Made by a program: the position numbers and the translations under genes. This document shows, in pieces, positions 16,673 through 25,412 of a stretch of 64,000 nucleotides of DNA. The DNA is from Brevundimonas subvibrioides (lineage in GTDB: Bacteria; Pseudomonadota; Alphaproteobacteria; Caulobacterales; Caulobacteraceae). The notes under the pieces are model-generated. The model did no database searches, had not been told where the DNA came from, and saw nothing but the letters and a program-made list of their open reading frames with translations. The stretch's first letter is position 1; every line of letters begins with the position of its first letter. The stretch lies in assembly GCF_027271155.1 (NCBI RefSeq), contig NZ_CP114542.1, positions 2,170,001-2,234,000 of the forward strand, read 5' to 3'.

Positions 16673-18507
16673 CGGCCGGTGCCTTCGATGCCCGTCTGTG
16701 GGTGGCGCTGGTCCTTGGTGTCGCCGTTGCAGCAGGCCTGCTGCGCCTCCTGATCTGGCAACGTGCGTCGGTCGAGGCAGACAGGGCCCCACGCTGGCGT
16801 CTGCTGACGCTGGGGGCGCTTCAGGTCGCGGCCGGGGCGCTGGTCTGGTTCACCCTGTTTCCCCCCGCGGCCATCCTGCGCACCGGCACCCTGATCGTCG
16901 CCACCGCCGGATCGCCGACGACGATCGCCATGATGCCCGGCGATGTGCGCGTCGCCCTGCCCGAAGCGGGCGAGATCGCGGAGGCCGAGCGTGTCCCCGA
17001 TCTCGCCACCGCCCTGCGCCGCCATGCCTCGGCCAGCCGAATTCGCATCGAGGGCGGTGGGCTGATCCCACGCGACCGGACGCCCTTGCCCCGACCCGTC
17101 GACTTCGACCCGCCGCCGGTCCCGGCCGGGCTGATCGACCTGACCCTGCCCGCGCCCACCGCCCCCGGAGGGACAGTCCAGGTCGGTGGACAGGTCGGCC
17201 GTCTGCCCTCCGGCGCGATCGAGCTGGTCGATCCGGCCGACACGGTCGTCGACCGCCTCCGTGTCGTCGCCAACCAGCGCTTCGTCCTGACCGCCAGCAC
17301 CCGTGCGCCCGGCCTCGCCCTGTTCGACCTGCGTCTGCGCGACACGAACGGAAAGATCGTCGAGCGGATCGCCATTCCGGTCGAGACCCAGGCCCAGACG
17401 CCGCCCCGCATCCGCGTCCTGGCCGGTGCACCCGGTCCGGAAACCAAATACCTCCAGCGCTGGGCCCTCGACGCCGGGATCGATCTGGGCATCGACATGG
17501 ACCTGGGTGCCGGCATCCGGCTGGGGGATGCGCCCCTGATCCTCAATGCGGCGTCGCTCGACGCCGTCGATCTGGTCGTCATCGACGACCGGCGCTGGGA
17601 AGCGCTTGGGGTCGGTGGCCGAACCGCGCTGGCCGGAGCCGTCGATCGCGGCATGGGCCTGTTGCTGCGTCCCACAGGCACATTGTCGGCCGCGACCCGC
17701 CGCGACTGGGCCAGTCTGGGCCTGACGCTGACCGGCAGTGGCGAGGTCCTGCCGCTCCGGCTCGATCGCCCGACGGCCGGATCGGCCGCCCCGGAATCCG
17801 CCGCGCCCGAGGAAGAGGCCCTGCCCGAACTCGGCCGTCTGGACACGACCCCTGCCGGCACCGACGCCGTCTCCATCATCAGGGATCCCGAGGGCCTCCC
17901 CCTCGCCAGCTGGCGCGCGCGAGGCCGGGGGCGGGTCGGCCTGTGGACGGTGACCGACAGCCATGCCCTGGTCCTGACCGGGCGGTCGGATCGATACGGA
18001 GACCTGTGGAGCGCCCTGTTTTCGGACCTCGCCCGCGCGGGCGATGCCACCCGCGCCTCGGTGTCCGGCATCCCGCACGCCGGAACGCGCTTTGCCATCT
18101 GCGGCCTTGCAGGACAGGCCAGCGTCATTGGACCTGACGGGTCTGAGCAACCCCTTCGCATCGACCCGATCACCGGCGCCCAGGCCTGCGCCGGTGTCTG
18201 GCCCGAGCGCAGTGGCTGGCATCTGGTTCGCGACGGGCGCGGACGCGAGACCAGCGTCTACGTCCAGCCGGCCGAGGCGACGCCCTCGCTCGTGGCCGCC
18301 GAGCGCAGAACCGCCACCCTGGCCCTGATGCACGCCACCTCCCGGACCGCGTCATCGGCGGCCCCGATCCGTGCAGAGGGTTCACCGTGGCCCTGGTTCA
18401 TTGCGCTGCTGCTGACACTGACTGGCCTGTGGTGGCTGGAGCGCAATCGCACGTTCGCCCTGCCCATCCGGGCACAGTGGTTCCAGCGTCGACCGCCCGT
18501 GGCCTGA
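16669..18507 (+). CDS. Membrane protein of the MoxR operon, extracytoplasmic amidotransferase-like fold suspected
   Basis: A 612-residue protein with two N-terminal helices (LWVALVLGVAVAAGLLRLLIW; LGALQVAAGALVWFTLFPPAAIL), a large domain and one C-terminal helix (WPWFIALLLTLTGLWWLERN). In the middle, RIRVLAGAPGPETKYLQRWALDAG and LDAVDLVVIDDRRW look like the DJ-1/amidotransferase-like domain found in similar operons; a nucleophilic Cys is not obvious. It overlaps the preceding gene by ATGA and is the last gene of the tight operon (a 72-nt gap follows). Confidence 0.7.
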   Translation: MTAGAFDARLWVALVLGVAVAAGLLRLLIWQRASVEADRAPRWRLLTLGALQVAAGALVWFTLFPPAAILRTGTLIVATAGSPTTIAMMPGDVRVALPEAGEIAEAERVPDLATALRRHASASRIRIEGGGLIPRDRTPLPRPVDFDPPPVPAGLIDLTLPAPTAPGGTVQVGGQVGRLPSGAIELVDPADTVVDRLRVVANQRFVLTASTRAPGLALFDLRLRDTNGKIVERIAIPVETQAQTPPRIRVLAGAPGPETKYLQRWALDAGIDLGIDMDLGAGIRLGDAPLILNAASLDAVDLVVIDDRRWEALGVGGRTALAGAVDRGMGLLLRPTGTLSAATRRDWASLGLTLTGSGEVLPLRLDRPTAGSAAPESAAPEEEALPELGRLDTTPAGTDAVSIIRDPEGLPLASWRARGRGRVGLWTVTDSHALVLTGRSDRYGDLWSALFSDLARAGDATRASVSGIPHAGTRFAICGLAGQASVIGPDGSEQPLRIDPITGAQACAGVWPERSGWHLVRDGRGRETSVYVQPAEATPSLVAAERRTATLALMHATSRTASSAAPIRAEGSPWPWFIALLLTLTGLWWLERNRTFALPIRAQWFQRRPPVA

Positions 18508-18579
18508 ACAGTTCAGCGTGCGAGGTTCTTGCCCATCGGCCGAACCCGTGTAGCGTCACCGTTCGAGACGGAGGGGATC

Positions 18580-19059
18580 ATGACAGACCGCAACAATCGC
18601 ACGGCCTGGCACGCAAGGTTGCAGCGATGGCTGACCACGCCCCTGATGCTGATGTCGATGACCCTGACGCTGGGCCTCGCCGCCTGCGCCACGCCGACCG
18701 GCAACCCCACCACGCCACCGACCGCCGCCGTCATGGTCGAGGCCTGGATCGGACCGGTCGAGGAAGTCCGCACCGACCGCGTCATGACCTTCTACCGGGC
18801 CTATGGCGGTGGCGCGAACCGGCTGGGAGCCTGGCTGTCACCGACCCCGCCCGCCTCCCGCCAGTCGGTGCGCGAAAGCCTGGCCCTGCCGCCCCAGAAC
18901 ACGGCCGAGTTCTATTCCGTGGTCACCGTACCGGCCGGCACGCTGATGAAGGTCGGCACGGCCGCCCCCGCCTTCCACCAGCCGGGCGGTGGCCGGCAAG
19001 TGCAGCTGCTGGAGCTGATTCCACCCGAAAGCTTCTCTGACCCCATGCCCCTGCCATGA
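18580..19059 (+). CDS. Hypothetical lipoprotein
   Basis: A 159-residue precursor with a signal peptide ending in the lipobox LAAC (LMLMSMTLTLGLAACATPT), so an outer- or inner-membrane lipoprotein is expected. The mature part has no recognised domain (VEAWIGPVEEVRTDRVMTFYRAYGGGANRLGAWLS). ATG 18580 follows GGAGG by 6 nt; an in-frame ATG at 18529 is unlikely. It is coupled by ATGA to the next small gene, so the two probably work together. Confidence 0.7.
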   Translation: MTDRNNRTAWHARLQRWLTTPLMLMSMTLTLGLAACATPTGNPTTPPTAAVMVEAWIGPVEEVRTDRVMTFYRAYGGGANRLGAWLSPTPPASRQSVRESLALPPQNTAEFYSVVTVPAGTLMKVGTAAPAFHQPGGGRQVQLLELIPPESFSDPMPLP

Positions 19060-19334
19060 GACACCCCGATGAGGCGACCGCGATCGACCTGCCCGGTGGC
19101 GACCGGCTTGCCCTCTATGCCTTTTCCGCGAGCGCAGCGGATCGCGGCACGATCGTCCGCCTGCATCACCGGCGCCGTCTCTGGACCGCCAACCCGCCCG
19201 CCAGCGACGCCCCGGACGCCTTCGTGTCGCTGGGTTACGAGGGGAGCGTCGTGATCGCCGACACCTGGCAAGGTCTTCGCGTCCGCATCGACCCGGACAC
19301 GGGCGCGATCCTGGACAGCACCTTCGTCAAATAG
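19056..19334 (+). CDS. Small hypothetical protein coupled to the lipoprotein
   Basis: A 92-residue protein of unknown family, without signal or membrane segment, rich in short strands (TAIDLPGGDRLALYAF, GYEGSVVIADTWQGLRVRIDPDTG). It overlaps the lipoprotein stop by 4 nt. Its own last codons overlap the convergent mntH gene by 8 nt. Confidence 0.6.
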   Translation: MRHPDEATAIDLPGGDRLALYAFSASAADRGTIVRLHHRRRLWTANPPASDAPDAFVSLGYEGSVVIADTWQGLRVRIDPDTGAILDSTFVK

Positions 19335-20718
19335 GCTGCGGTCCCTTGTATCCGAACCGGACCCACAGGGCGAACCCGACCATGACCGCCGCGATCAGCA
19401 CCAGCCAAAGCGGCCCGATCGTGCTCCACAGCAGATAGAGGTTCAGGACCGCGATGATGCCGCAGATCGCATAGCCCACGATCTGTACCGGCAGCGGATT
19501 GGCGAAGACCCCCATCCTCGCCCTGGACGAAGTCAGCATCATCAGCGGAAAGATCGCGAACGGCAGCTGCATCGACAGCACCACCTGCGAGATGACCAGC
19601 AGCTGCACCGTATTCCGCCCGCCGGTCGCCGATACGATCACCAGGGCGGGAACGATGGCGATGGACCGCGTGATGATCCGTCGGACCCAGGGCTTGATCC
19701 GGATCTTCAGGAAACCCTCCATCACGATCTGACCCGCCAGGGTGCCGGTGATGGTCGAGGACTGGCCCGACGCCAGCAACGCGACCGCGAACAGCGTCGC
19801 CGCCGCCCCACCAAGGGCGGGCGTCAGCAGTTCATGCGCCTGGCGCAGGTCGTCGACCACGATCCCTGCCTTCCAGAATACCGCCGCCGCCAGCACCAGG
19901 ATCGCCGCGTTCACGAAGAAGGCGCAGCCAAGGGCGAAGATGGTGTCGAAGGTGTTGTGCCCGATGGCGGCCTTCAGATCGGCCGCACCTCGCCCGTGTC
20001 GGCGCGTCTGCACGATCGACGAATGCAGATACAGATTATGCGGCATCACCGTCGCGCCCAGTATGCCGAGGGAAATCAACAGCGCCCCGCCTCCCGGAAG
20101 GCCCGGCACCAGCGTGCCCGCGGCGACGGCCAGCCAGTCCGGTCGGGCCAGGAAGATCGACCAGGCGAAACAGGCCGCGATGGTCGCGACCAGGGCGATG
20201 ATGATCGCCTCCATCCACCGGAAGCCAAGGTTCATCAGCATCAGCAACAGGATGACGTCGAACCCGGTGATGACGACGCCCCAGACCATCGGGATGCCGA
20301 ACAGCAGGTTCAACGCCACCGCCGCCCCGACCAGTTCGGCCAGATCGCAGGCGATGATGGCGATCTCGCACAGGAACCACAGCGCGATGGACGTGGGTCT
20401 GGAAAAACGGTCCCGACACGCCTGGGCCAGATCCTGTCCCGTCACCAGACCAAGCCGCGCGCACAGCACCTGCAGGAACATGGCCATCAGACTCGACGCC
20501 AGGATGACCCACAGCAGGGCGTATCCGAACTGGCTGCCCCCCGCCAGATCGGTGCCCCAGTTGCCGGGGTCCATATAGCCGACGGCGACCAGGAATCCCG
20601 GCCCGCCGAACGCCAGCATCCGGCGCCACCACGGGCGCGCGACCTCACCTTCGGACCACACGCCGACGGTCCGGTGCACTTCCGGCAGGGATCGGTCGAA
20701 ATCGGTCTCGGACGGCAC
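19327..20718 (-). CDS. mntH: Nramp-family manganese/divalent metal transporter
   Basis: A 463-residue inner-membrane transporter with about eleven helices. It has the metal-site motif DPGNW in GYMDPGNWGTD (helix 1) and MPHNLYLHSS in helix 6, both diagnostic of Nramp proton-coupled Mn(II) importers. The convergent gene upstream of its promoter encodes MntR, and a perfect palindrome lies over the mntH start site, so Mn-dependent repression by MntR is expected. Confidence 0.95.
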   Translation of the reverse strand: MPSETDFDRSLPEVHRTVGVWSEGEVARPWWRRMLAFGGPGFLVAVGYMDPGNWGTDLAGGSQFGYALLWVILASSLMAMFLQVLCARLGLVTGQDLAQACRDRFSRPTSIALWFLCEIAIIACDLAELVGAAVALNLLFGIPMVWGVVITGFDVILLLMLMNLGFRWMEAIIIALVATIAACFAWSIFLARPDWLAVAAGTLVPGLPGGGALLISLGILGATVMPHNLYLHSSIVQTRRHGRGAADLKAAIGHNTFDTIFALGCAFFVNAAILVLAAAVFWKAGIVVDDLRQAHELLTPALGGAAATLFAVALLASGQSSTITGTLAGQIVMEGFLKIRIKPWVRRIITRSIAIVPALVIVSATGGRNTVQLLVISQVVLSMQLPFAIFPLMMLTSSRARMGVFANPLPVQIVGYAICGIIAVLNLYLLWSTIGPLWLVLIAAVMVGFALWVRFGYKGPQPI

Positions 20719-20739
20719 GGAGGCTCTCGACTCGAGGAA

Positions 20740-20789
20740 ATTCAGCTTAGGCTGAATCTCTATACGCGCGCCGGGGCTTCGGGATGCAA
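20740..20789 (-). promoter_or_regulatory. mntH promoter with probable MntR operator
   Basis: On the minus strand TTGCAT (20784-20789) and TATAGA (20759-20764) form a -35/-10 pair with a long 19-bp spacer. Directly downstream, at 20740-20757, ATTCAGC-TTAG-GCTGAAT is a perfect 7+7 bp inverted repeat covering the likely +1, 22 bp before the mntH ATG. This is a typical repressor position, and MntR is encoded next door. Confidence 0.65.
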
Positions 20790-20794
20790 GGAAT

Positions 20795-21265
20795 TCAGCG
20801 ACCGCTGCGCAGTTGCTCGGTCATCTTCTGGAACAGGGCCAGGGTTTCGGGGCTGACATGGTGCTCGATGCCCTCGGCATCGGCCTCGGCCGTCTCCCCG
20901 CTGACGCCGAGCGCTGTCAGGAATTCGTGCACGATCCGGTGCCGCTCGCGCGACGCCGCCGCCATCGTTTCTCCGGCCTCGGTCAGGGTGATGGCGCGAT
21001 AGGGCTTTGTCTCGACCAGTCCATCCCGCTGCAGCCGCTGCAGTGCCTTGGCTGCTGTCGCGGGGGCCACGCCGAGGCAGTCGGCCAGATCGGTCAGCCG
21101 CGCCGAGCCGTGTTCCGCGATCAGGTCGCCGACCAGTTCGACGTAATCTTCCGCCACCTCGCTGGAGCGGGCATCCCGCATCCGTCGAAAGGCGGCGGCT
21201 CGTCTGGCGGCACCGGGAACCTGGACCACGTCTGTCACTCCACTGGCGGCAGAACCGCGAAACAT
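20795..21265 (-). CDS. mntR: Manganese-responsive regulator MntR (DtxR family)
   Basis: A 156-residue DtxR-family repressor: winged HTH (LTDLADCLGVAPATAAKALQRL) and the metal-binding dimerisation half with RERHRIVHEFLTALGV and DAEGIEHHVSPET, closely following E. coli MntR. ATG 21265 gives the same length as E. coli MntR (155) and aligns its N terminus (TDVVQVPG with TQLVNVEE); an upstream TTG at 21334 would add an unlikely extension. No strong Shine-Dalgarno is visible. It lies upstream of mntH on the same strand. Confidence 0.92.
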   Translation of the reverse strand: MFRGSAASGVTDVVQVPGAARRAAAFRRMRDARSSEVAEDYVELVGDLIAEHGSARLTDLADCLGVAPATAAKALQRLQRDGLVETKPYRAITLTEAGETMAAASRERHRIVHEFLTALGVSGETAEADAEGIEHHVSPETLALFQKMTEQLRSGR

Positions 21266-21425
21266 CGACAGCTTTAGCCGATCCGGTCGAATTGCGAAGC
21301 CGTCGTCATTCCGGGCCCGGGCTCGTGAAAACAAGGCCGGAGGCGATCGCTCGGATCCGGCCCGGATCCGCGTTCAGGGGCGCACGACTTCCACGGCGCG
21401 CCGCTCCCCCGGGGTCGGCCGCGAT

Positions 21426-21473
21426 TGACACCGGTATCATCGCCGCGCGAAACACTGTCTGACACCGGTATCA
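21426..21473 (+). promoter_or_regulatory. Two tandem LacI-type operators upstream of the pectate-lyase-like gene
   Basis: TGACACCGGTATCA occurs exactly twice, at 21426-21439 and 21460-21473, 34 bp apart. Each is a near-palindrome around ACCGGT (TGAYACC/GGTRTCA), the form of LacI-family operators with a central CG. They end 18 bp before the pectate-lyase-like start, so they probably control it. The regulator is not in the window. Confidence 0.6.
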
Positions 21474-21491
21474 GAACGCGAGCCCATCCCG

Positions 21492-22859
21492 ATGACGCAG
21501 ACCGTCACCAGTCGCATCCTGTCGATGGGCCCCGGTGTGGCAGCGCTTGTGGCGATCGCGGCCTGCGCGCATGCCGGTCCCCGACCGACACCGGCACCCG
21601 AAGCCGTCGTCGCCTTTCCCGGGGCCGCGGGTGCCGGCCGCATCTCGATGGGCGGACGCGGCGGTGCCGTCGTCCGGGTCACCAACCTGAACGACTCCGG
21701 CCCGGGCAGCCTGCGTGCCGCCGTGGAGACCGAAGGGCCGCGCACTGTCGTCTTCGACATCGGCGGGACCATTCACCTGCTGACACCCCTGCGCATCCGC
21801 GAGCCGCGCATCACCCTCGCGGGCCAGACTGCGCCCGGCGGCGGTATCACCCTGCGCGGCCAGCCGCTGCTGATCTCGGCCGACGATGTCGTGGTCCGCT
21901 ATATCCGCTCCCGCCTCGGTGACGCCGACCGGGTCGAGACCGACGCCGTCACCATCGACCGGGGCAGCCGCATCATCCTCGACCATGTCTCCGCCTCCTG
22001 GTCGGTGGACGAGACCCTGTCGATCGGCAGCCGGGACCGGGTCATCGACGCCGTGACCGTCCAGTGGTCGGTCATCGCCGAAAGCCTGAACCTGTCGACC
22101 CATTCCAAGGGGGACCACGGCTATGGCTCCCTCGTGCGCGGCAATCGCGGGGCGCACTTCACCTTCCACCACAATCTTTGGGCCAGCCACCGGGCGCGGA
22201 TGCCCCGCCCCGGCAACTATCTGAGCCCGGATGTCGACCCCGTCGGGGCGCGGTTCGAGTTCACCAACAACGTCTTCTACAACTGGGGCCAGGGTCATGC
22301 CGGCTACAACTCCGACAAGGAACCCGCGACCGTCTCGACCTATGCCTTCGTCGCCAATGCCTATCGCCGGGGCCCGGATTCGACCGGCGCGATCATCTTC
22401 GAGGAAGAGAGCACGGCCGCCCACGCCTGGTTCGACGCCAACAGCATCGGCGGCGTCGTGCCCGGCGATCCGTGGGAAGCGGTGACCGGCGACGACACCC
22501 CCGGCTACCGCCTGACCGCCCTCCCCGACTGGGCCACCCCCGCCACCGAAACCGCCGAACAGGCCTATGCGTCCGTCCTGGCCAGGGCCGGCGCGTCCCA
22601 TGTCCGTGACGCCGTCGACACCCGCATCCTGGCCGGCGTCGCGGATGGTACCGGTCGCATCATCGACAGTCAGAGCGACGTCGGCGGCTGGCCCGACCTG
22701 GCCCCCGGCACACCCTGGACCGACACCGACGGCGACGGCATGCCCGACGACTGGGAGACCGCCGAGGGTCACGATCCGCGCGCCGCCGACGGCACCGCCG
22801 ACCGCGACGGCGACGGCTACACCAATCTGGAAGACTGGCTGAACAGCCTGGCCGGCTAG
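21492..22859 (+). CDS. Pectate-lyase-like secreted lipoprotein with C-terminal calcium repeats
   Basis: A 455-residue protein. The N terminus ends in a lipobox-like AIAAC, then a right-handed beta-helix of the polysaccharide lyase 1 type: FPGAAGAGRISMGGRGG, VTNLNDSGPGSLRAAV, VFDIGGTIHL, ILDHVSASWSVDETLS, FHHNLWASHRARMPR and FTNNVFYNWG. The tail holds two Asp-rich calcium/thrombospondin-3-like repeats (DTDGDGMPDDWE, DRDGDGYTNLEDW). It should cleave pectate by beta-elimination outside the cytoplasm, though other beta-helix specificities are possible. Paired LacI-type operators precede it, fitting sugar-acid induction. Its stop overlaps the convergent SemiSWEET gene. Confidence 0.8.
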   Translation: MTQTVTSRILSMGPGVAALVAIAACAHAGPRPTPAPEAVVAFPGAAGAGRISMGGRGGAVVRVTNLNDSGPGSLRAAVETEGPRTVVFDIGGTIHLLTPLRIREPRITLAGQTAPGGGITLRGQPLLISADDVVVRYIRSRLGDADRVETDAVTIDRGSRIILDHVSASWSVDETLSIGSRDRVIDAVTVQWSVIAESLNLSTHSKGDHGYGSLVRGNRGAHFTFHHNLWASHRARMPRPGNYLSPDVDPVGARFEFTNNVFYNWGQGHAGYNSDKEPATVSTYAFVANAYRRGPDSTGAIIFEEESTAAHAWFDANSIGGVVPGDPWEAVTGDDTPGYRLTALPDWATPATETAEQAYASVLARAGASHVRDAVDTRILAGVADGTGRIIDSQSDVGGWPDLAPGTPWTDTDGDGMPDDWETAEGHDPRAADGTADRDGDGYTNLEDWLNSLAG

Positions 22860-23143
22860 CGTCCGGTCGTTTCCGGATCCCCGTCCCGGAACCGCCACTT
22901 CATGCCCAGAACGCCGGCGGCCATCAGCAGGGCGCAGGCATTGGCGATCGTCACTGGCCAGGCCTCGGTCAGCACGCCATAGACCACCCACAGCACGAAA
23001 CAGGTCACGGTCAGCGCATAGGTCCGCAGCGACACGGACGACGCGTCCCGCTCCTTCCAGATCTTGATCATCTGCGGCGCGAAACTGGTGATCGAGCACA
23101 GGGCCGCGGCGGTACCGAAGGCCGTCGCGATCCAGTCGCTCAT
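22856..23143 (-). CDS. SemiSWEET sugar transporter (PQ-loop/MtN3 family)
   Basis: A 95-residue three-helix membrane protein with the PQ motif SFAPQMIKIWKERDASSVS in helix 1, LWVVYGVLTEAW in helix 2 and VTIANACALLMA in helix 3, the usual SemiSWEET order. Such proteins work as homodimers and move small sugars. Its ATG overlaps the upstream permease-family stop by 4 nt, so the two are co-expressed. The pectate-lyase-like gene converges on it. Confidence 0.85.
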   Translation of the reverse strand: MSDWIATAFGTAAALCSITSFAPQMIKIWKERDASSVSLRTYALTVTCFVLWVVYGVLTEAWPVTIANACALLMAAGVLGMKWRFRDGDPETTGR

Positions 23144-23634
23144 GTCGAGGCCTTCGGACGCGCGCGGGTGGCGGGCTTGCGTTCGGCGGCGGGGGTCGCG
23201 GCCCTCGGCTCTGCCACCTCCACGTCCTCGGCCCGGACGGCGGGTTTGCCCTTGATGGCCCGCGCAGGCTTGCCGGCATGGACTTCCTGCGCCCGGTGCT
23301 CGACCTCTTCCAGGATCTTGTCCAGTTCGCGCTCGGTCAGGTGCTCGATACCGATGAACCGCGCGTCGGCCTTCTTCACCGCATAGACCAGCTCGTCCAG
23401 CTTGGCCTGCATCGCCGCGCCGTCGCGGTTCTGGGTGTTCTGGATCAGGAACACCATCAGGAAGGTGATGATGGTCGTGCCGGTGTTGATGACCAGCTGC
23501 CAGGTCTCGCTGAACCTGAAGATCGGCCCGGTCACCGCCCAGATCAGGACGATCATCAGGCAGGCGATGAAGGTCCAGGGCTTGCCCGCGACCTTGGCGG
23601 TCAGGGTGGCGAAGCGGATGAACAGTCTTTCCAT
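23140..23634 (-). CDS. Low-affinity iron permease family protein
   Basis: A 164-residue protein with two membrane helices (WTFIACLMIVLIWAVTGPIF; LVINTGTTIITFLMVFLIQNTQNRD), the core of the Iron_permease (PF04120-type) family, then a soluble helix with ALDELVYAVKKADARFIGIEHL-like spacing and a basic Ala-rich tail. The family name comes from yeast Fet4; the bacterial role is unproven. It is coupled by ATGA to SemiSWEET. Confidence 0.8.
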   Translation of the reverse strand: MERLFIRFATLTAKVAGKPWTFIACLMIVLIWAVTGPIFRFSETWQLVINTGTTIITFLMVFLIQNTQNRDGAAMQAKLDELVYAVKKADARFIGIEHLTERELDKILEEVEHRAQEVHAGKPARAIKGKPAVRAEDVEVAEPRAATPAAERKPATRARPKAST

Positions 23635-23684
23635 GGCGTCCTAACTGCACCGCCTGGCGGTGGTTTTTGGGTCGGCGAGGCGAC

Positions 23685-25412
23685 CTAACGACCGTGCGGG
23701 GCCAGCAGCGGAGCCAGGTCCGGCAGGTCGTCGGCCGAGCGCGCAAACGTCGGCGGCCGGATCGCATGGGTCGCCTGTTCATAGGCGTATCCCAGCGACA
23801 GGATCCGCGCGTCGTCCCACTTCGTGCCGATGAAGCTGATCCCGACCGGCAACCCCTGGACGAAGCCCATCGGCACGGTCAGGTGCGGATAGCCCGCCAC
23901 CGCCGGCAGGGTGGACGCCGCCCCCAGATAGTGGTCGCCGTTGACCGCATCGATCGACCAGGCCGGCCCCACCGTCGGAGCCACCAGCGCCACGACATTG
24001 TTCTCGCTCAACATCTTGTCGATCCCTTCGACCCCCGCCAGCCGCAGCGAGGTCTCGCGCGCCGCGATATACTCCGGCGTGTTCAGCCCGGTCGTGGCTT
24101 CCGCCGCAATGAAGGTCTCCTGCCCGAACAAGCCCATCTCACGCGGCGTGGCGTCGTTGAAGGCGATCACGTCGGCCAGGGTCCGCGTCTTCACCTGGGT
24201 GGGATCGGTCGAGGCCAGATAGGCGTTCAGGTCGGCCTTCAGCTCGTAGTGCAGCACTGTGCCCTCGGCCTCCCCGATGGCCTCCATGTCGGGCCCCTCG
24301 GTGATCTCGACCAGCACCGCGCCCGCATCGCGCAGCGCCTGCAGATTCGCCTCGAATACCCGGTCCGTCCCGGCGGAGTAGCCCGTCAGGAAGCGCGCCA
24401 CCCCGATCCGCGTGCCCCTCAGCGACCCAGCATCCAGCGCCGCCCGGAAGTCGACCTTCCGCGCATCGGCCTCCGCCGTCGCGGGGTCGGCGGGGTCGGA
24501 TCCCGCGATGACCGACAGGACGATAGCTGCGTCCTCGACCGTGCGGGTCATCGGCCCGGCCGTGTCCTGCGAATGGCTGATCGGCACGATATGGGTGCGG
24601 CTGACCATGCCGACCGTGGGCTTGAAGCCGACGATGCCGTTGATCGCCGCCGGACAGACGATCGACCCGTCTGTCTCGGTTCCGATCGCCGCCGGTGCCA
24701 GCCCCGCCGCCACCGCCGCCCCGCTGCCCGAGGACGAGCCGCAGGTGTTCCGGTCCAGCGCATGCGGATTGCGCGTCTGTCCCCCCACCGCGCTCCAGCC
24801 GGACACGGAGGCCGAGGAGCGGATGTTGGCCCATTCCGACAGATTGGTCTTGCCCAGGATCACCGCCCCGGCCGCGCGGAGGCGGGCGACCAGAGGCGCG
24901 TCCCGGCCGGGGGCGTTGTCGAGCAGCGCCAGCGATCCGGCGGTGGTCGGCATGTCGCGCGTTTCGATGTTGTCCTTGAGAAGGATCGGCAAGCCCATGA
25001 TCTGCCGGCTTACCGAGGAGTCGAGACCCTGCACGTCGGCCCATCTGATAACAGCGTTCGTGCCATTTTCGTCAATCGCGCAGTAGCCCCTAACGCTGAC
25101 ATCAATGTACCGGACACATCGCGGTGACCAACGTTCGTCAGCTTCATTCGAGGTCGAAGCGGCCGCTGCAGCGGCCGAGGCGGCCGCATCCGCTGCTGCG
25201 GCAGCGGCTATTCTCGCAGCGGCAGCAGCTTGCGAAGGGGTCGCGGGTGGGCCGTCATAATCGTCGTATAGCGCAGACGGCGTCGAAGTCTCGCATCCAG
25301 CAAGGAAGAGGACAGTCATCAGGCCAGCAAACGCCACTGCCCTCCGCTCATCCCGGCGAAAGCCAAGAGCCAGTGCTTTGGGCGATGACTGCCACTCGTT
25401 TCTCTTCGACAT
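23685..25412 (-). CDS. Amidase-signature-family lipoprotein with an unusual N-terminal region
   Basis: A 575-residue precursor. The amidase signature domain (about 140-570) has the catalytic Lys in GLPILLKDNIET, the Ser-cisSer-Ser region in GSSSGSGAAVAAGLAPAAIG followed by TETDGSIVCPA, and the MVSRTHIVPISHSQDTAGPM loop, so the enzyme should hydrolyse an amide bond outside the cytoplasm. The N terminus has a lipobox (LFLAGC, Cys40), an Ala-only stretch (about 62-87) and a cysteine pair in RCVRYIDVSVRGYC. Residues 1-23 are encoded by a palindromic repeat (25344-25473); without it the signal peptide would be too short. The substrate is unknown. Confidence 0.83.
   Translation of the reverse strand: MSKRNEWQSSPKALALGFRRDERRAVAFAGLMTVLFLAGCETSTPSALYDDYDGPPATPSQAAAAARIAAAAAADAAASAAAAAASTSNEADERWSPRCVRYIDVSVRGYCAIDENGTNAVIRWADVQGLDSSVSRQIMGLPILLKDNIETRDMPTTAGSLALLDNAPGRDAPLVARLRAAGAVILGKTNLSEWANIRSSASVSGWSAVGGQTRNPHALDRNTCGSSSGSGAAVAAGLAPAAIGTETDGSIVCPAAINGIVGFKPTVGMVSRTHIVPISHSQDTAGPMTRTVEDAAIVLSVIAGSDPADPATAEADARKVDFRAALDAGSLRGTRIGVARFLTGYSAGTDRVFEANLQALRDAGAVLVEITEGPDMEAIGEAEGTVLHYELKADLNAYLASTDPTQVKTRTLADVIAFNDATPREMGLFGQETFIAAEATTGLNTPEYIAARETSLRLAGVEGIDKMLSENNVVALVAPTVGPAWSIDAVNGDHYLGAASTLPAVAGYPHLTVPMGFVQGLPVGISFIGTKWDDARILSLGYAYEQATHAIRPPTFARSADDLPDLAPLLAPHGR

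Noticed and set aside
21266..21283. MntR operator before mntR itself
   Set aside because: GACAGC-TTTA-GCCGAT resembles the mntH palindrome only weakly (about three of six positions paired).
23645..23672. Terminator between the amidase and the iron-permease-family gene
   Set aside because: The CACCGCC/GGCGGTG palindrome has its T-run on the plus strand, where no gene ends nearby.
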